From Amycolatopsis oliviviridis (GTDB lineage Bacteria; Actinomycetota; Actinomycetes; Mycobacteriales; Pseudonocardiaceae), in the NCBI RefSeq assembly GCF_014654365.1, contig NZ_BNAY01000005.1, positions 434,001 through 498,000 on the forward strand: a stretch of DNA of 64,000 bases, read 5' to 3'. The position numbers and the translations under genes were made by a program. Shown piece after piece: positions 15,798-24,140 of this stretch. The notes below the pieces were generated by a model, which did not search any database, was not told the DNA's origin, and saw nothing but the letters and a program-made list of their open reading frames with translations. How positions within the stretch are numbered: the first letter of the stretch is position 1; every line of letters starts with the position of its first letter.

Positions 15798-16592
15798 ATG
15801 GCGAACGGTGAGCTGCTCACCGCGGTCGAGCTGGACTTCCTGTGGGAGAGCGCGAACGCCGGCGAGCTGCCGTATCCGCTGCGGCTCCGCTCGCACGGGG
15901 CGACCATGGACGAGCGCGGCGCGCTGCGCACGCAGACGCTCCAGTCGCTGAACCAGCGTCGTCTCGCCGACGAACGCGGGCGCCCCGAACCCCATATCGA
16001 GGACTACTTCGGCGTTCTCGCGCTGCCGGAGCTGAGCCTGGACTGCGTCCAGCTCAACAACCCCAACACCGAACCGCTGCTCGCGGTCGCGTCGCTGCTC
16101 GGCGGCCAAGGCCTCCTGACGGTGCAGGACCAGCGCGGTTTCCACTTCCACCCGATCGCCCCGGACGGCCTCGCGAGCGCGATCGTCTCCCTCCTGCCGC
16201 CGGGTTCGCGCGGCACGGAGAAGTCGATCACCCTCCCGCTGGACGGGCTCGTCGGCGCCTCGGGCGCGGACTTCCTCCAGCGTCGCCAGCCGCAGGTCGA
16301 CGGCTCGGCGACGTCCGACGAGGACCGCAAAGCCCTTTCGCGGCTCCAGGCGCAGCCGCGGCTTCGTGGTGGCCAGTTCGGCGCCAACGCGCGCAGCAAG
16401 CACGGCACGCGGAGCCGGTCTTCGGTGCTGAGCTGGTTCGACACGCAGTCCGGCCGGTACTTCACCCAGGCCACCCGCGGCTCCGACGGCCGGGACTGGA
16501 TCACCATCGCGCCCGCCGATCCGGCGACGCTACGGCACCGGCTCACGGAGATGCTGGGGAAGATCGCCTCCGAGGCCTCGCTCGCACGCTGA
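15798..16592 (+). CDS. EspG-family type VII secretion chaperone, copy 1
   Basis: 264 residues. EspG proteins bind the tip of PPE-type substrates in the cytosol and deliver them to the ESX machine. The family pattern is visible: FLWES near residue 14, PYPLR.RSHGAT, IEDYFGVLAL, QPRLRGGQFGAN and a final R.S..L.WFDT.SGR. strand pair. ATG at 15798, 67 bases after the PPE-like gene. The following copy (16800-17633) shares these blocks and is a tandem paralogue. The PPE-like protein upstream is the obvious client. Confidence 0.82.
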   Translation: MANGELLTAVELDFLWESANAGELPYPLRLRSHGATMDERGALRTQTLQSLNQRRLADERGRPEPHIEDYFGVLALPELSLDCVQLNNPNTEPLLAVASLLGGQGLLTVQDQRGFHFHPIAPDGLASAIVSLLPPGSRGTEKSITLPLDGLVGASGADFLQRRQPQVDGSATSDEDRKALSRLQAQPRLRGGQFGANARSKHGTRSRSSVLSWFDTQSGRYFTQATRGSDGRDWITIAPADPATLRHRLTEMLGKIASEASLAR

Positions 16593-16620
16593 TCTCCTCC
16601 CGTACGCCCCGCGCACGCGT

Positions 16621-16673
16621 GCAATGAAGGGGCCTTTCATCGCAAAATTTGCGATGAAAGGCCCCTTCATTGC
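16621..16673. repeat. Perfect 26-bp-arm palindrome between EspG copies, family B
   Basis: Arms 16621-16646 and 16648-16673 are exact around one A, followed by GCGTTTT. The arm contains ATGAAGGGGCCTTTCATCGC. It separates the two co-directional EspG genes, so the second copy probably has its own promoter. Confidence 0.92.
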
Positions 16674-16799
16674 GTTTTCGCCCGAGGCTGAAACGGACAC
16701 TTACCGCATCCGGCCGACGACTGTCGTACCCCTTCGCTATCGTGAACCACCTGGGCGTCCCGAGGTCCAGAAGCCAAGGTGCCGGGAGGGCACGAAGCA

Positions 16800-17633
16800 A
16801 TGCACCAGGAACATTTCACGCCGCTGGCGTTCGACTTCCTCTGGGAGTCCGCCGAGCTCGGCGACCTGCCGTACCCGCTGCGCGTGCGCTCGCACGGCGC
16901 GACCGAACTCGAGCGCCGGGCGCTGCGCCAGCGCGTCGACGGCGAACTCCAGGCCCGCGGCCTCCGCGACGGCAGGGGAAGGCTGGAGCGGAGGATCGAG
17001 GACTGGCTGTATCTCCTCGCCCGCGGCTCACTGACCATCGACGCGCTGCACATCCCCGAGTTCCAGGCCCCGACCATCGCCGTGCTCGGCGCCACCGACG
17101 GCCGCGACGGGGTGATCGCCATCCAGGACCAGTCCGGGATCTGGCTGCGCGAGGCACCCGCCGACGGGCTCCCGACGGCGGTCGTCGACCTGCTGCCCCC
17201 GGGGCAGCGCGGCTCGGAGGCGTCCATCACGCTGCCGATCGACGACGCCCGCCGCACCGAGCCGATCCGCGGCGCGATCAACCCGACGAAGCAGGCCGAG
17301 GAGCCCGAAGCGGCGAAGACGCGTCGCAAGGAGAAGTCCCGCGTCTCACTCAGTGAACGCATCACCGCGGACCCGCGCGAGGCGTTCGGCAAGCTCACCG
17401 GCCAGCCGCGGCTGCGTGGCGGTCAGCTCGCCGCGAACAGCCGCTCCCACGTGGGCGCCAAGCAGCGGTCCCGTGTCCTCGGCTGGTTCGACACCGCCAG
17501 CGGCCGCTACCTCAGCACGTCACAGGCCGGTCCGGACGGACGCGAATGGGTCACCGTCTCACCCGCCGACGTCAAGACACTCCGCATGCGCCTGGGCGAA
17601 ATGGCCGCCGGTGTGGCGGTCGACACACGTTAG
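16800..17633 (+). CDS. EspG-family type VII secretion chaperone, copy 2
   Basis: 277 residues. Shares with copy 1 FDFLWES, PYPLR.RSHGAT, the central beta region, QPRLRGGQ.AAN and R.SRVL.WFDT.SGRY, but carries an extra charged, lysine-rich insert at about 165-195 (EEPEAAKTRRKEK). ATG 16800 is preferred because GGGAGGG lies 9 bases upstream; an in-frame GTG at 16779 lacks this. A palindrome separates it from copy 1, suggesting separate transcription. It may serve a second client encoded elsewhere, since only one PPE-like gene is present here. Confidence 0.82.
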   Translation: MHQEHFTPLAFDFLWESAELGDLPYPLRVRSHGATELERRALRQRVDGELQARGLRDGRGRLERRIEDWLYLLARGSLTIDALHIPEFQAPTIAVLGATDGRDGVIAIQDQSGIWLREAPADGLPTAVVDLLPPGQRGSEASITLPIDDARRTEPIRGAINPTKQAEEPEAAKTRRKEKSRVSLSERITADPREAFGKLTGQPRLRGGQLAANSRSHVGAKQRSRVLGWFDTASGRYLSTSQAGPDGREWVTVSPADVKTLRMRLGEMAAGVAVDTR

Positions 17634-17834
17634 GGTGGCCGTCGCGTTCACGCTCCGGGAACCCTCGCACGGCGTCCGCCGTTGACGTCCGAGAGGCTCA
17701 CCACCCTCGTCCGTCCAGGCGGGCGGTATCCTGAGGGGCGGGTGTCGGAGCACCATGGGTCGTCAAGATCGTGATGGCGGGTATCACAGGAGCCGCCCAA
17801 CCAGGAAGGGTCGAGGCCACCAGGGCCGAGTCGT

Positions 17835-20252
17835 ATGAACCGGAAGAGCGTGCTCAGGAACCCAGTGCTCTGGATTCTCGCGGCGGTACTGGCGTTTCTC
17901 GCATACAACACGATCTTCGACAGTGATCGTGGCTATACCCAGGTGCCGATCTCGGTCGCGAACCAGCAGATCACCGCGAACAACGTCAAGGAAGCCTCGC
18001 AAGAGGACAAGGAACAGCAGATCAAGCTGCTGCTCAACAAGAAGATCGAGGTCGACGGCCAGCAGGTCGACCAGGTCATCGCGCAGTACCCGGCGAACGT
18101 CGCGGGCACCATCTACAACCAGCTCATCGGCCTCAAGAGCGGTGACAACCCGGTCAAGTTCACCACCAAGGTCACCCAGCAGAACGTCCTCACCCAGATC
18201 CTGATCTTCGCCATTCCGCTGGCGCTGGTGCTGGGCCTGCTGATGTGGATGATGAACAACGCCCAGGGCGGCGGGAACCGGGTCCTCAACTTCGGCAAGT
18301 CGAAGGCCAAGCAGCTCAACAAGGACATGCCCAAGACGACCTTCGGGGACGTCGCGGGCGCCGACGAGGCCGTCGAAGAGCTGTACGAGATCAAGGACTT
18401 CCTGCAGAACCCGGCGCGCTACCAGGCACTCGGCGCGAAGATCCCCAAGGGCGTGCTGCTCTACGGGCCGCCCGGTACCGGTAAGACGCTGCTCGCGCGA
18501 GCCGTCGCAGGCGAGGCGGGCGTGCCGTTCTACACGATCTCCGGTTCCGACTTCGTCGAGATGTTCGTCGGTGTCGGCGCCTCGCGAGTCCGCGACCTGT
18601 TCGAGCAGGCCAAGCAGAACGCGCCCTGCATCATCTTCGTCGACGAGATCGACGCGGTCGGCCGCCAGCGCGGCGCCGGCCTCGGCGGCGGCCACGACGA
18701 ACGTGAGCAGACGCTGAACCAGCTCCTCGTCGAGATGGACGGCTTCGACGCGCGCGGCGGCATCATCCTGATCGCCGCGACCAACCGTCCCGACATCCTC
18801 GACCCGGCGCTCCTGCGCCCCGGCCGGTTCGACCGCCAGATCCCGGTGTCCGCACCGGACATGCGCGGCCGCAAGGCGATCCTCGAGGTGCACGCCAAGG
18901 GCAAGCCGATCGCGCAGGGCACCGACCTGAGCAGCCTCGCCAAGCGGACCGTCGGCATGTCCGGCGCCGACCTGGCGAACGTGCTCAACGAGGCCGCGCT
19001 GCTCACCGCCCGCCAGAACGGGCACGTCATCACCGACGCCGCGCTGGAGGAGTCGGTCGACCGCGTCGTCGGCGGCCCCGCCCGCAAGAGCCGGATCATC
19101 TCCGAGAAGGAGAAGAAGATCACGGCCTACCACGAGGGCGGGCACGCGCTCGCCGCGTGGGCGATGCCGGACATCGAACCGGTCTACAAGCTGACGATCC
19201 TGCCGCGCGGGCGCACCGGCGGTCACGCCCTGCTCGTCCCGGAGGACGACAAGGAGTTGATGACCCGCTCGGAGATGATCGGGCGCCTGGTCTTCGCGAT
19301 GGGCGGCCGCACCGCTGAGGAGCTCGTCTTCCACGAGCCCACCACCGGTGCCTCCTCCGACATCGAGCAGGCGACCAAGATCGCCCGCGCGATGGTCACC
19401 GAATACGGCATGAGCGCCCGGCTCGGCGCGGTCAAGTACGGCCAGGAGCAGGGCGACCCGTTCCTCGGCCGCTCGGCCGGCCGCCAGGCGGACTACTCGC
19501 TGGAAGTCGCGCACGAGATCGACGAGGAGGTGCGCAAGCTCATCGAGACCGCGCACACCGAGGCGTGGCACGTGCTGAGCACCTACCGCGACGTGCTGGA
19601 CGAGCTGGTCATCGAGCTCCTCGAAAAGGAGACGCTGACCCGCAAGGACCTCGAACGGATCTTCGCGACCGTCGAGAAGCGCCCGCACATCACCATCTTC
19701 AACGAGTTCGGTGACCGGAAGCCGTCCGACAAGCCGCCGATCAAGACCCCCGGCGAGCTGGCGATGGAGCGCGGCGAGCCGTGGCCGCCGCCGGAGGAGA
19801 AGAAGGAGCAGCCGGTCCTGCAGCCGGCGCCGACCCCGGTCGGCACCGCGCAGGGTGGCGGCGACCTTCCCGGTGGCCCGCCGTACGCGGCCCCGGTCCC
19901 GCCGCCGGACCCGAACGCGAACCCGTACGCTCCGCCGCAGCCGGGCGCCTACCCCAACGGTGGCCGCCCGAACGGTGGGCCGAACGGCACCGGCCACTGG
20001 CCCCAGGCATATGGTGGGCAGCAGCCGGGTGGTCCGGCAGGTGGTTACCAGGGTGGGCCCGTCGGCGGCCCGCCGAACTACGGGGCTCCTCCCGGATGGA
20101 CCCCGGCGACGCAGCCGGGCGGCCAGCCGAACCAGCCCTGGCGTCCCGCCGAAGACCGCCCGCGTGACGGCTGGTTCCCTGACCAGCCCGGCGGTCAGCA
20201 GGACGAAGGACAGCAACGGCGTGACGACGGACAGGACGACACCAAGCGTTAA
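17835..20252 (+). CDS. ftsH: ATP-dependent zinc metalloprotease FtsH
   Basis: Membrane-bound AAA+ protease that degrades unassembled and short-lived proteins. 805 residues. Transmembrane helices at about 11-28 and 118-140 flank the small external domain. Walker A GPPGTGKT is at 211-218, Walker B ending VDEID near 272, the pore motif MFVGVG near 245, and the zinc site H434-E-G-G-H438. From about 640 the chain is a proline/glycine-rich tail of about 165 residues, long for the family but usual in this order. The last 32 bases overlap the folE start, coupling proteostasis and folate genes as in mycobacteria. Confidence 0.97.
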   Translation: MNRKSVLRNPVLWILAAVLAFLAYNTIFDSDRGYTQVPISVANQQITANNVKEASQEDKEQQIKLLLNKKIEVDGQQVDQVIAQYPANVAGTIYNQLIGLKSGDNPVKFTTKVTQQNVLTQILIFAIPLALVLGLLMWMMNNAQGGGNRVLNFGKSKAKQLNKDMPKTTFGDVAGADEAVEELYEIKDFLQNPARYQALGAKIPKGVLLYGPPGTGKTLLARAVAGEAGVPFYTISGSDFVEMFVGVGASRVRDLFEQAKQNAPCIIFVDEIDAVGRQRGAGLGGGHDEREQTLNQLLVEMDGFDARGGIILIAATNRPDILDPALLRPGRFDRQIPVSAPDMRGRKAILEVHAKGKPIAQGTDLSSLAKRTVGMSGADLANVLNEAALLTARQNGHVITDAALEESVDRVVGGPARKSRIISEKEKKITAYHEGGHALAAWAMPDIEPVYKLTILPRGRTGGHALLVPEDDKELMTRSEMIGRLVFAMGGRTAEELVFHEPTTGASSDIEQATKIARAMVTEYGMSARLGAVKYGQEQGDPFLGRSAGRQADYSLEVAHEIDEEVRKLIETAHTEAWHVLSTYRDVLDELVIELLEKETLTRKDLERIFATVEKRPHITIFNEFGDRKPSDKPPIKTPGELAMERGEPWPPPEEKKEQPVLQPAPTPVGTAQGGGDLPGGPPYAAPVPPPDPNANPYAPPQPGAYPNGGRPNGGPNGTGHWPQAYGGQQPGGPAGGYQGGPVGGPPNYGAPPGWTPATQPGGQPNQPWRPAEDRPRDGWFPDQPGGQQDEGQQRRDDGQDDTKR

Positions 20253-20835
20253 CGGCGAAAGCCCGGTCTTCGACCAGGATCGGGCCGAGAAAGCCGTACG
20301 CGAACTCCTGCTCGCCTGTGGTGAGGACCCGGACCGGGACGGTCTCTTGGAGACCCCGGCCCGGGTCGCTCGCGCTTACCGGGAAATGTTCGCCGGGCTC
20401 TACACCGAACCGGACCACGTCCTGGACCGCACGTTCGACGAGGCGCACGAAGAACTCGTCCTCGTGACGGACATCCCGATGTTCAGCACCTGTGAACACC
20501 ATTTGCTCTCATTCCACGGCGTCGCTCACATCGGCTACATCCCCAATGAGCACGGCAAGGTCACCGGCCTGTCCAAACTGGCCCGCCTCGTCGACCTCTA
20601 CGCCAAGCGCCCGCAGGTCCAGGAGCGCCTCACCTCCCAGGTCGCCGACGCGCTCATGCGCAAGCTCGCGCCCCGCGGCGCGATCGTCGTGGTCGAGGCC
20701 GAGCATCTCTGCATGGCCATGCGCGGCATCCGCAAACCCGGCGCCCGGACGACGACGTCGGCCGTGCGCGGGCTGTTGCAGTCTTCGGCGTCCTCGCGGG
20801 CGGAGGCGCTGGACCTGATCAAGGGGCGCCGATGA
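20221..20835 (+). CDS. folE: GTP cyclohydrolase I
   Basis: Converts GTP to dihydroneopterin triphosphate, the first step of folate synthesis; zinc-dependent cytoplasmic decamer. 204 residues. Zinc and active-site residues in STCEHHLLSFHG and the second cysteine in EAEHLCMAMRG are present, with GLSKLARLV and RG.RKPGA. GTG 20221 is chosen (AAGGA 10 bases upstream; fits family length). It lies inside the ftsH end, an overlap of 32 bases. Its TGA overlaps the folP ATG (ATGA). Confidence 0.95.
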   Translation: MTTDRTTPSVNGESPVFDQDRAEKAVRELLLACGEDPDRDGLLETPARVARAYREMFAGLYTEPDHVLDRTFDEAHEELVLVTDIPMFSTCEHHLLSFHGVAHIGYIPNEHGKVTGLSKLARLVDLYAKRPQVQERLTSQVADALMRKLAPRGAIVVVEAEHLCMAMRGIRKPGARTTTSAVRGLLQSSASSRAEALDLIKGRR

Positions 20836-21674
20836 CCGCCCTGCCCCGGCCCGGCCGGTGCGCGGTAATGGGCATCCTCAACGTCACGCCCGATTCCTTT
20901 TCGGACGGTGGCCGCTACCTGGGCGTCGAGCAGGCGCTGGAGCACGCGCACGAGATGTGGGCGCGTGGCGCGGACCTGATCGACGTCGGCGGGGAGTCGA
21001 CGCGGCCGGGAGCGTCCCGGGTGGACGCCGAAACCGAGAATTCCCGGATCATGCCGGTGATCCGCTCGCTCGCCGCCGACGGTGTCGCGATGTCGGTGGA
21101 CACCACACGGGCCGAGGTCGCGCTCGCGGCGGTCGAGGCGGGCGCGTCCGTGATCAACGACGTCTCCGGTGGGCTGGCCGATCCGAACATGGCGAAGGTC
21201 GCCGCCGAGACCGGGGTGCCGTATGTGCTGATGCACTGGCGCGGGCACAGCAAGGACATGAACGCGCTGGCGTCCTATGAGGACGTCGTCGCCGACGTGC
21301 GCGCCGAGCTGCTGTCCCGAGTGGACGAGGCGATCGCCGCCGGTGTCGACGCCGGTGCGATCGTGCTCGACCCCGGGCTCGGGTTCGCGAAGAACGCCGA
21401 GCATGACTGGGCGCTGCTGAACGGTCTGGATTCCTTTCTGTCACTGGGTTTCCCGGTTCTCGTCGGCGCCTCGCGCAAACGGTTCCTCGGGCGCCTCCTG
21501 TCCGGAAAGGACGGAAAACCCGCCCCGCCGGACGGTCGTGAGAACGCGACCGCGGCCGTGTCCGCGCTCGCCGCCGCGGCAGGCGCCTGGGGTGTGCGGG
21601 TGCACGAGGTCGGCGCGAGTATCGACGCCGTGACCGTCGCGGCGGCATGGCGGAAGGGGAGTCCCGTTGTCTGA
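20832..21674 (+). CDS. folP: Dihydropteroate synthase
   Basis: Joins p-aminobenzoate to dihydropterin pyrophosphate; the sulfonamide target. 280 residues. GILNVTPDSFSDGG at the N-terminus binds the pyrophosphate; IDVGGESTRPGA, SVDTT, INDVSGG and DPGLGFAKN follow in barrel order. ATG overlaps the folE stop by four bases and its own end overlaps folB by eight. It is the FolP1 type, adjacent to folB and folK. Confidence 0.96.
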   Translation: MTALPRPGRCAVMGILNVTPDSFSDGGRYLGVEQALEHAHEMWARGADLIDVGGESTRPGASRVDAETENSRIMPVIRSLAADGVAMSVDTTRAEVALAAVEAGASVINDVSGGLADPNMAKVAAETGVPYVLMHWRGHSKDMNALASYEDVVADVRAELLSRVDEAIAAGVDAGAIVLDPGLGFAKNAEHDWALLNGLDSFLSLGFPVLVGASRKRFLGRLLSGKDGKPAPPDGRENATAAVSALAAAAGAWGVRVHEVGASIDAVTVAAAWRKGSPVV

Positions 21675-22026
21675 CCGGATCACGTTGACCGGCTTGAGGG
21701 TCTTCGGCAGGCACGGGGTCTTCGACCACGAGAAGCGCGACGGGCAGGAGTTCGTCGTCGACATCGTGGTGTGGCTGGACCTCGGTCCGGCCGCCGCGTC
21801 CGACGACCTGACCAAGACGCTGCACTACGGCGAACTCGCCGAACTCGCCGCCGGGATCGTGGCGGGCGAGCCGTACGACCTCATCGAGAGTGTCGCCGGG
21901 AAGATCGCCGACGAGGTGCTGCACGACGAGCGGCTGACCGCCGTCGAGGTGACGGTGCACAAACCGTCCGCGCCGATCCCGCTGACCTTCGACGACGTCG
22001 CCGTGAGTGTGCGGCGGGAGCGATGA
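21667..22026 (+). CDS. folB: Dihydroneopterin aldolase
   Basis: Cleaves dihydroneopterin to hydroxymethyl-dihydropterin and glycolaldehyde. 119 residues. L.GLRVFG.HGVFDHEK..GQ.F.VD carries the catalytic glutamate region, and V.V.KP.APIP marks the C-terminal strand with the pterin-binding proline. The TTG start overlaps folP by 8 bases and has AAGGGG upstream. Its TGA overlaps the folK ATG. Confidence 0.94.
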   Translation: MSDRITLTGLRVFGRHGVFDHEKRDGQEFVVDIVVWLDLGPAAASDDLTKTLHYGELAELAAGIVAGEPYDLIESVAGKIADEVLHDERLTAVEVTVHKPSAPIPLTFDDVAVSVRRER

Positions 22027-22514
22027 GCCGCGCGCTGCTTTCGCTCGGGTCGAACCTGGGGGACCGGCTCGCGTTCCTGCGCTCCGCCGTCGACGCCGTG
22101 CGCCCGGCGGTCGTCGCGGTGTCTTCGGTGTACGAGACGAAGGCGTGGGGTGTCGAGGATCAGCCGGACTTCCTCAACGCCGTCGTCCTGGTCGACGACC
22201 CGGCGCGCGACCACTGGGACTGGCTGCGCACCGGGCAGGCGGCCGAGCGGGCCGCGGAACGCGTGCGCGAGGTCCGCTGGGGGCCGCGCACGCTGGATGT
22301 CGACATAGTGACCGTGGCCGGGGTCCGCTCCGACGACCCCCAGTTGCTGCTTCCCCATCCCGGCACGCCGGAGCGCGCGAGCGTGCTGATCCCCTGGCTG
22401 GAGATCGAACCCGCAGCGGTGCTCCCCGGCCACGGTCCTGTCGCCGGCCTTCTCGCCGCCCGCCCCGACTCGGACCGCGACTCCGTCCGGCTGACGTCCC
22501 TCCCCCTCGCCTGA
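22023..22514 (+). CDS. folK: Hydroxymethyldihydropterin pyrophosphokinase
   Basis: Transfers pyrophosphate from ATP to hydroxymethyldihydropterin, making the FolP substrate. 163 residues. LGSNLGDR at the N-terminus, QPDFLNAVV, RWGPRTLDVDI with the two metal-binding aspartates, and LLLPHP are intact. It is the last gene of folE-folP-folB-folK, overlapping folB by ATGA. A family D palindrome follows 10 bases after the stop. Confidence 0.95.
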   Translation: MSRALLSLGSNLGDRLAFLRSAVDAVRPAVVAVSSVYETKAWGVEDQPDFLNAVVLVDDPARDHWDWLRTGQAAERAAERVREVRWGPRTLDVDIVTVAGVRSDDPQLLLPHPGTPERASVLIPWLEIEPAAVLPGHGPVAGLLAARPDSDRDSVRLTSLPLA

Positions 22515-22524
22515 CCCCTCGCAA

Positions 22525-22579
22525 TTCGTCCTCTGGATGCGGTGGTTCGCGCCACGAACTACCGCATCCAGAGGACGAA
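22525..22579. repeat. 25-bp-arm palindrome, family D, between folK and MerR gene
   Basis: Arms 22525-22549 and 22555-22579 pair with one mismatch around CGCCA. Core GTCCTCTGGATGCGGT. It sits between convergent genes. Related elements are at 30677-30739 and, as separate units, at 52305-52405 and 52631-52706. Confidence 0.88.
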
Positions 22580-22616
22580 ACGCGGTAGCCCCCGAGGCGA
22601 TAGCAAAGGTCCCTTG

Positions 22617-23567
22617 CTACGCCAGCGCGAAGCGCAGGGCGGCGACCACCCACTCGGCCTGCGGCATCTGCGAGGGGAACGACGGCCAGCCGTTCATCTT
22701 CCCCAGCAGCATCCAGTACCGCTCGGCGCGCGGGTCGTAGCTGATCGCCATCCCGTCGGCCAGCCGCTTCCGCCAGGCCGGGTCGGCCGGGTCCCGCCCG
22801 TTCCGCGAAGACTGCGTGAAGATCGTCTCCGCCAGTTCCCGGCCTTCGGGCGACTCCGGCGGGATACCGGCTTCGAGCGCTTCGGCCGCCTTCGCGCTCC
22901 ACGCACACCACAGCTCTTGCTGCTTCTCGCCGAAGTCCGCCCCGTCCTGCTCCCGCAGCTGCGAGTGCCACTCGCTCATCCGGCGGATCGACGCGCGGAA
23001 CTCGTCGTCCTGCACGAGTTCGGCGAACTCGATCCACGCCTCCAGCTGTTCGGGCGTCGGGTCGTCGGGCAGCTCCGGTTTCGCCGAGATCATCCGCTCG
23101 TAGAACTGCGGATCCAGTTCGAGCCCTTCGACCATGTCCGCCCAGAACTCGTCGAGCAAGCGTTTGCGGTCCTCGTCCGACATCGACGCGAGTTTGTTCA
23201 TCAGTTCGACCTCCTCCAGTGGTGAGTCCCGTTTGGCCACCGCGCGCAGGACCGCGCGGCGCAGCTCCAGCCGCCGGATCTGCTCGTCCAGGGCGGCGAC
23301 GTGCTGGACCGCGAGGTCCCCGATGGTCGCTTCCCTGGTCAGCGCCCGTTCCACGTCCGCGAGTCCCAGCCCGAGCTCGCGCAGCGTCCGGACCAGCTCC
23401 AGACGCGCCATCGCGGTGGCGTCGTAGAGGCGGTAGCCGGATTCGGTGCGGTCGGTCGGCGGCAGGAGCCCTTCGTCGGAGTAGAAGCGGATGGTCTTCA
23501 CCGGCAGGCCGGTTCTTTTGGCCAGCTCCCCGATGGTGAAGACCGCTGCGGTGCCCATGTGCTTCAT
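22617..23567 (-). CDS. MerR-family regulator of the TipA type
   Basis: 316 residues. The winged helix at about 8-75 (FTIGELAKRTGLPVKTIRFYS then GYRLYD) is classic MerR. A dimer coiled coil runs to about 120. The remaining 190 residues are helical and Trp/Glu-rich, resembling TipA-like antibiotic-sensing domains rather than a metal site; no metal-binding cysteine pair is seen. ATG 23567 is chosen, with GGAGAG about 8 bases upstream; the frame is open far beyond but without support. The dyad at 23572-23594 lies directly upstream, so autoregulation and control of the divergent DUF3180 gene are likely. Confidence 0.88.
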   Translation of the reverse strand: MKHMGTAAVFTIGELAKRTGLPVKTIRFYSDEGLLPPTDRTESGYRLYDATAMARLELVRTLRELGLGLADVERALTREATIGDLAVQHVAALDEQIRRLELRRAVLRAVAKRDSPLEEVELMNKLASMSDEDRKRLLDEFWADMVEGLELDPQFYERMISAKPELPDDPTPEQLEAWIEFAELVQDDEFRASIRRMSEWHSQLREQDGADFGEKQQELWCAWSAKAAEALEAGIPPESPEGRELAETIFTQSSRNGRDPADPAWRKRLADGMAISYDPRAERYWMLLGKMNGWPSFPSQMPQAEWVVAALRFALA

Positions 23568-23571
23568 CGTC

Positions 23572-23594
23572 GACTCTCCAGTTGGTGGAGAGTC
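23572..23594. promoter_or_regulatory. MerR-type operator, GACTCTCCA-N5-TGGAGAGTC
   Basis: Exact 9-bp arms with a 5-base spacer between the divergent MerR and DUF3180 genes. On the reverse strand a consensus-like -35 (TTGACT, 23591-23596) overlaps the outer arm, and the dyad fills the long 19-base spacer typical of MerR-controlled promoters. The -10 is poor (GACGAT), so promoter assignment is tentative; the operator is convincing. Confidence 0.7.
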
Positions 23595-23618
23595 AAGCCT
23601 GCCAGGTAGCGTTGGACC

Positions 23619-24080
23619 ATGCACTTCACCCGGCCCCGTGAGCTGGCGGTGGCCGGCCTCCTGGGATTGGTCCTGGCCTATCTCGTCTTCCAGGTCGCTT
23701 ACGGATCCATCCCCGCGCTCCCGCTCTTCGCCGGGATCACGCTGCTCGTCCTCGCGCTCTGCGAGGTCGTGCTCGCCTTCATCATTCGTGCGCGGATCAA
23801 GGAGGGGCGGGTGCTGTCCGCGATCTCCGTCGCCCGATCGGTGGCCCTCGCGAAGGCCTCTTCTCTCGCCGGATCCGCCATGACGGGGGTCTGGCTGGCG
23901 GCTTTCGCGTATCTTTTTCCGCGACGTGACGAACTCCTCGCGGCGAGCGGTGATCTCCGTTCGGCGACGGTGGGGATCGTCAGCTCGGTGGCGCTGGTAG
24001 CTGCGGCTTTGTGGCTCGAACACTGCTGCCGGACCCCCGAAGGCAGTGATCGGGACCGCGATCCCGAGCCGACCGGTTAA
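23619..24080 (+). CDS. DUF3180 membrane protein (Rv3605c-like)
   Basis: 153 residues with four predicted membrane helices at about 9-30, 35-57, 78-100 and 116-138. The two helix pairs are joined by a basic cytoplasmic loop (RARIKEGR). It matches the DUF3180 family that follows folK in actinobacteria. No enzymatic motif is visible. ATG 23619 lies 52 bases from the start of the divergent MerR gene and may share its operator. In most relatives it directly follows folK; here a MerR gene and a palindrome have come between them. Confidence 0.8.
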   Translation: MHFTRPRELAVAGLLGLVLAYLVFQVAYGSIPALPLFAGITLLVLALCEVVLAFIIRARIKEGRVLSAISVARSVALAKASSLAGSAMTGVWLAAFAYLFPRRDELLAASGDLRSATVGIVSSVALVAAALWLEHCCRTPEGSDRDRDPEPTG

Positions 24081-24140
24081 CGCTCGAGAGGCACCGCTCG
24101 AAGTACCGACTAGGTCTCGTTCGGATTACTAGAAGGTACG

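Noticed and set aside
16621..16680. Small peptides such as MKGPFIAKF encoded by palindrome arms
   Set aside because: The M/VK..F pattern recurs because the arm consensus starts RTGAARG; there is no ribosome site and the same peptide shape appears from every copy.
17784..20216. 810-codon frame antisense to ftsH
   Set aside because: It mirrors ftsH with low-complexity translation and no ribosome site.
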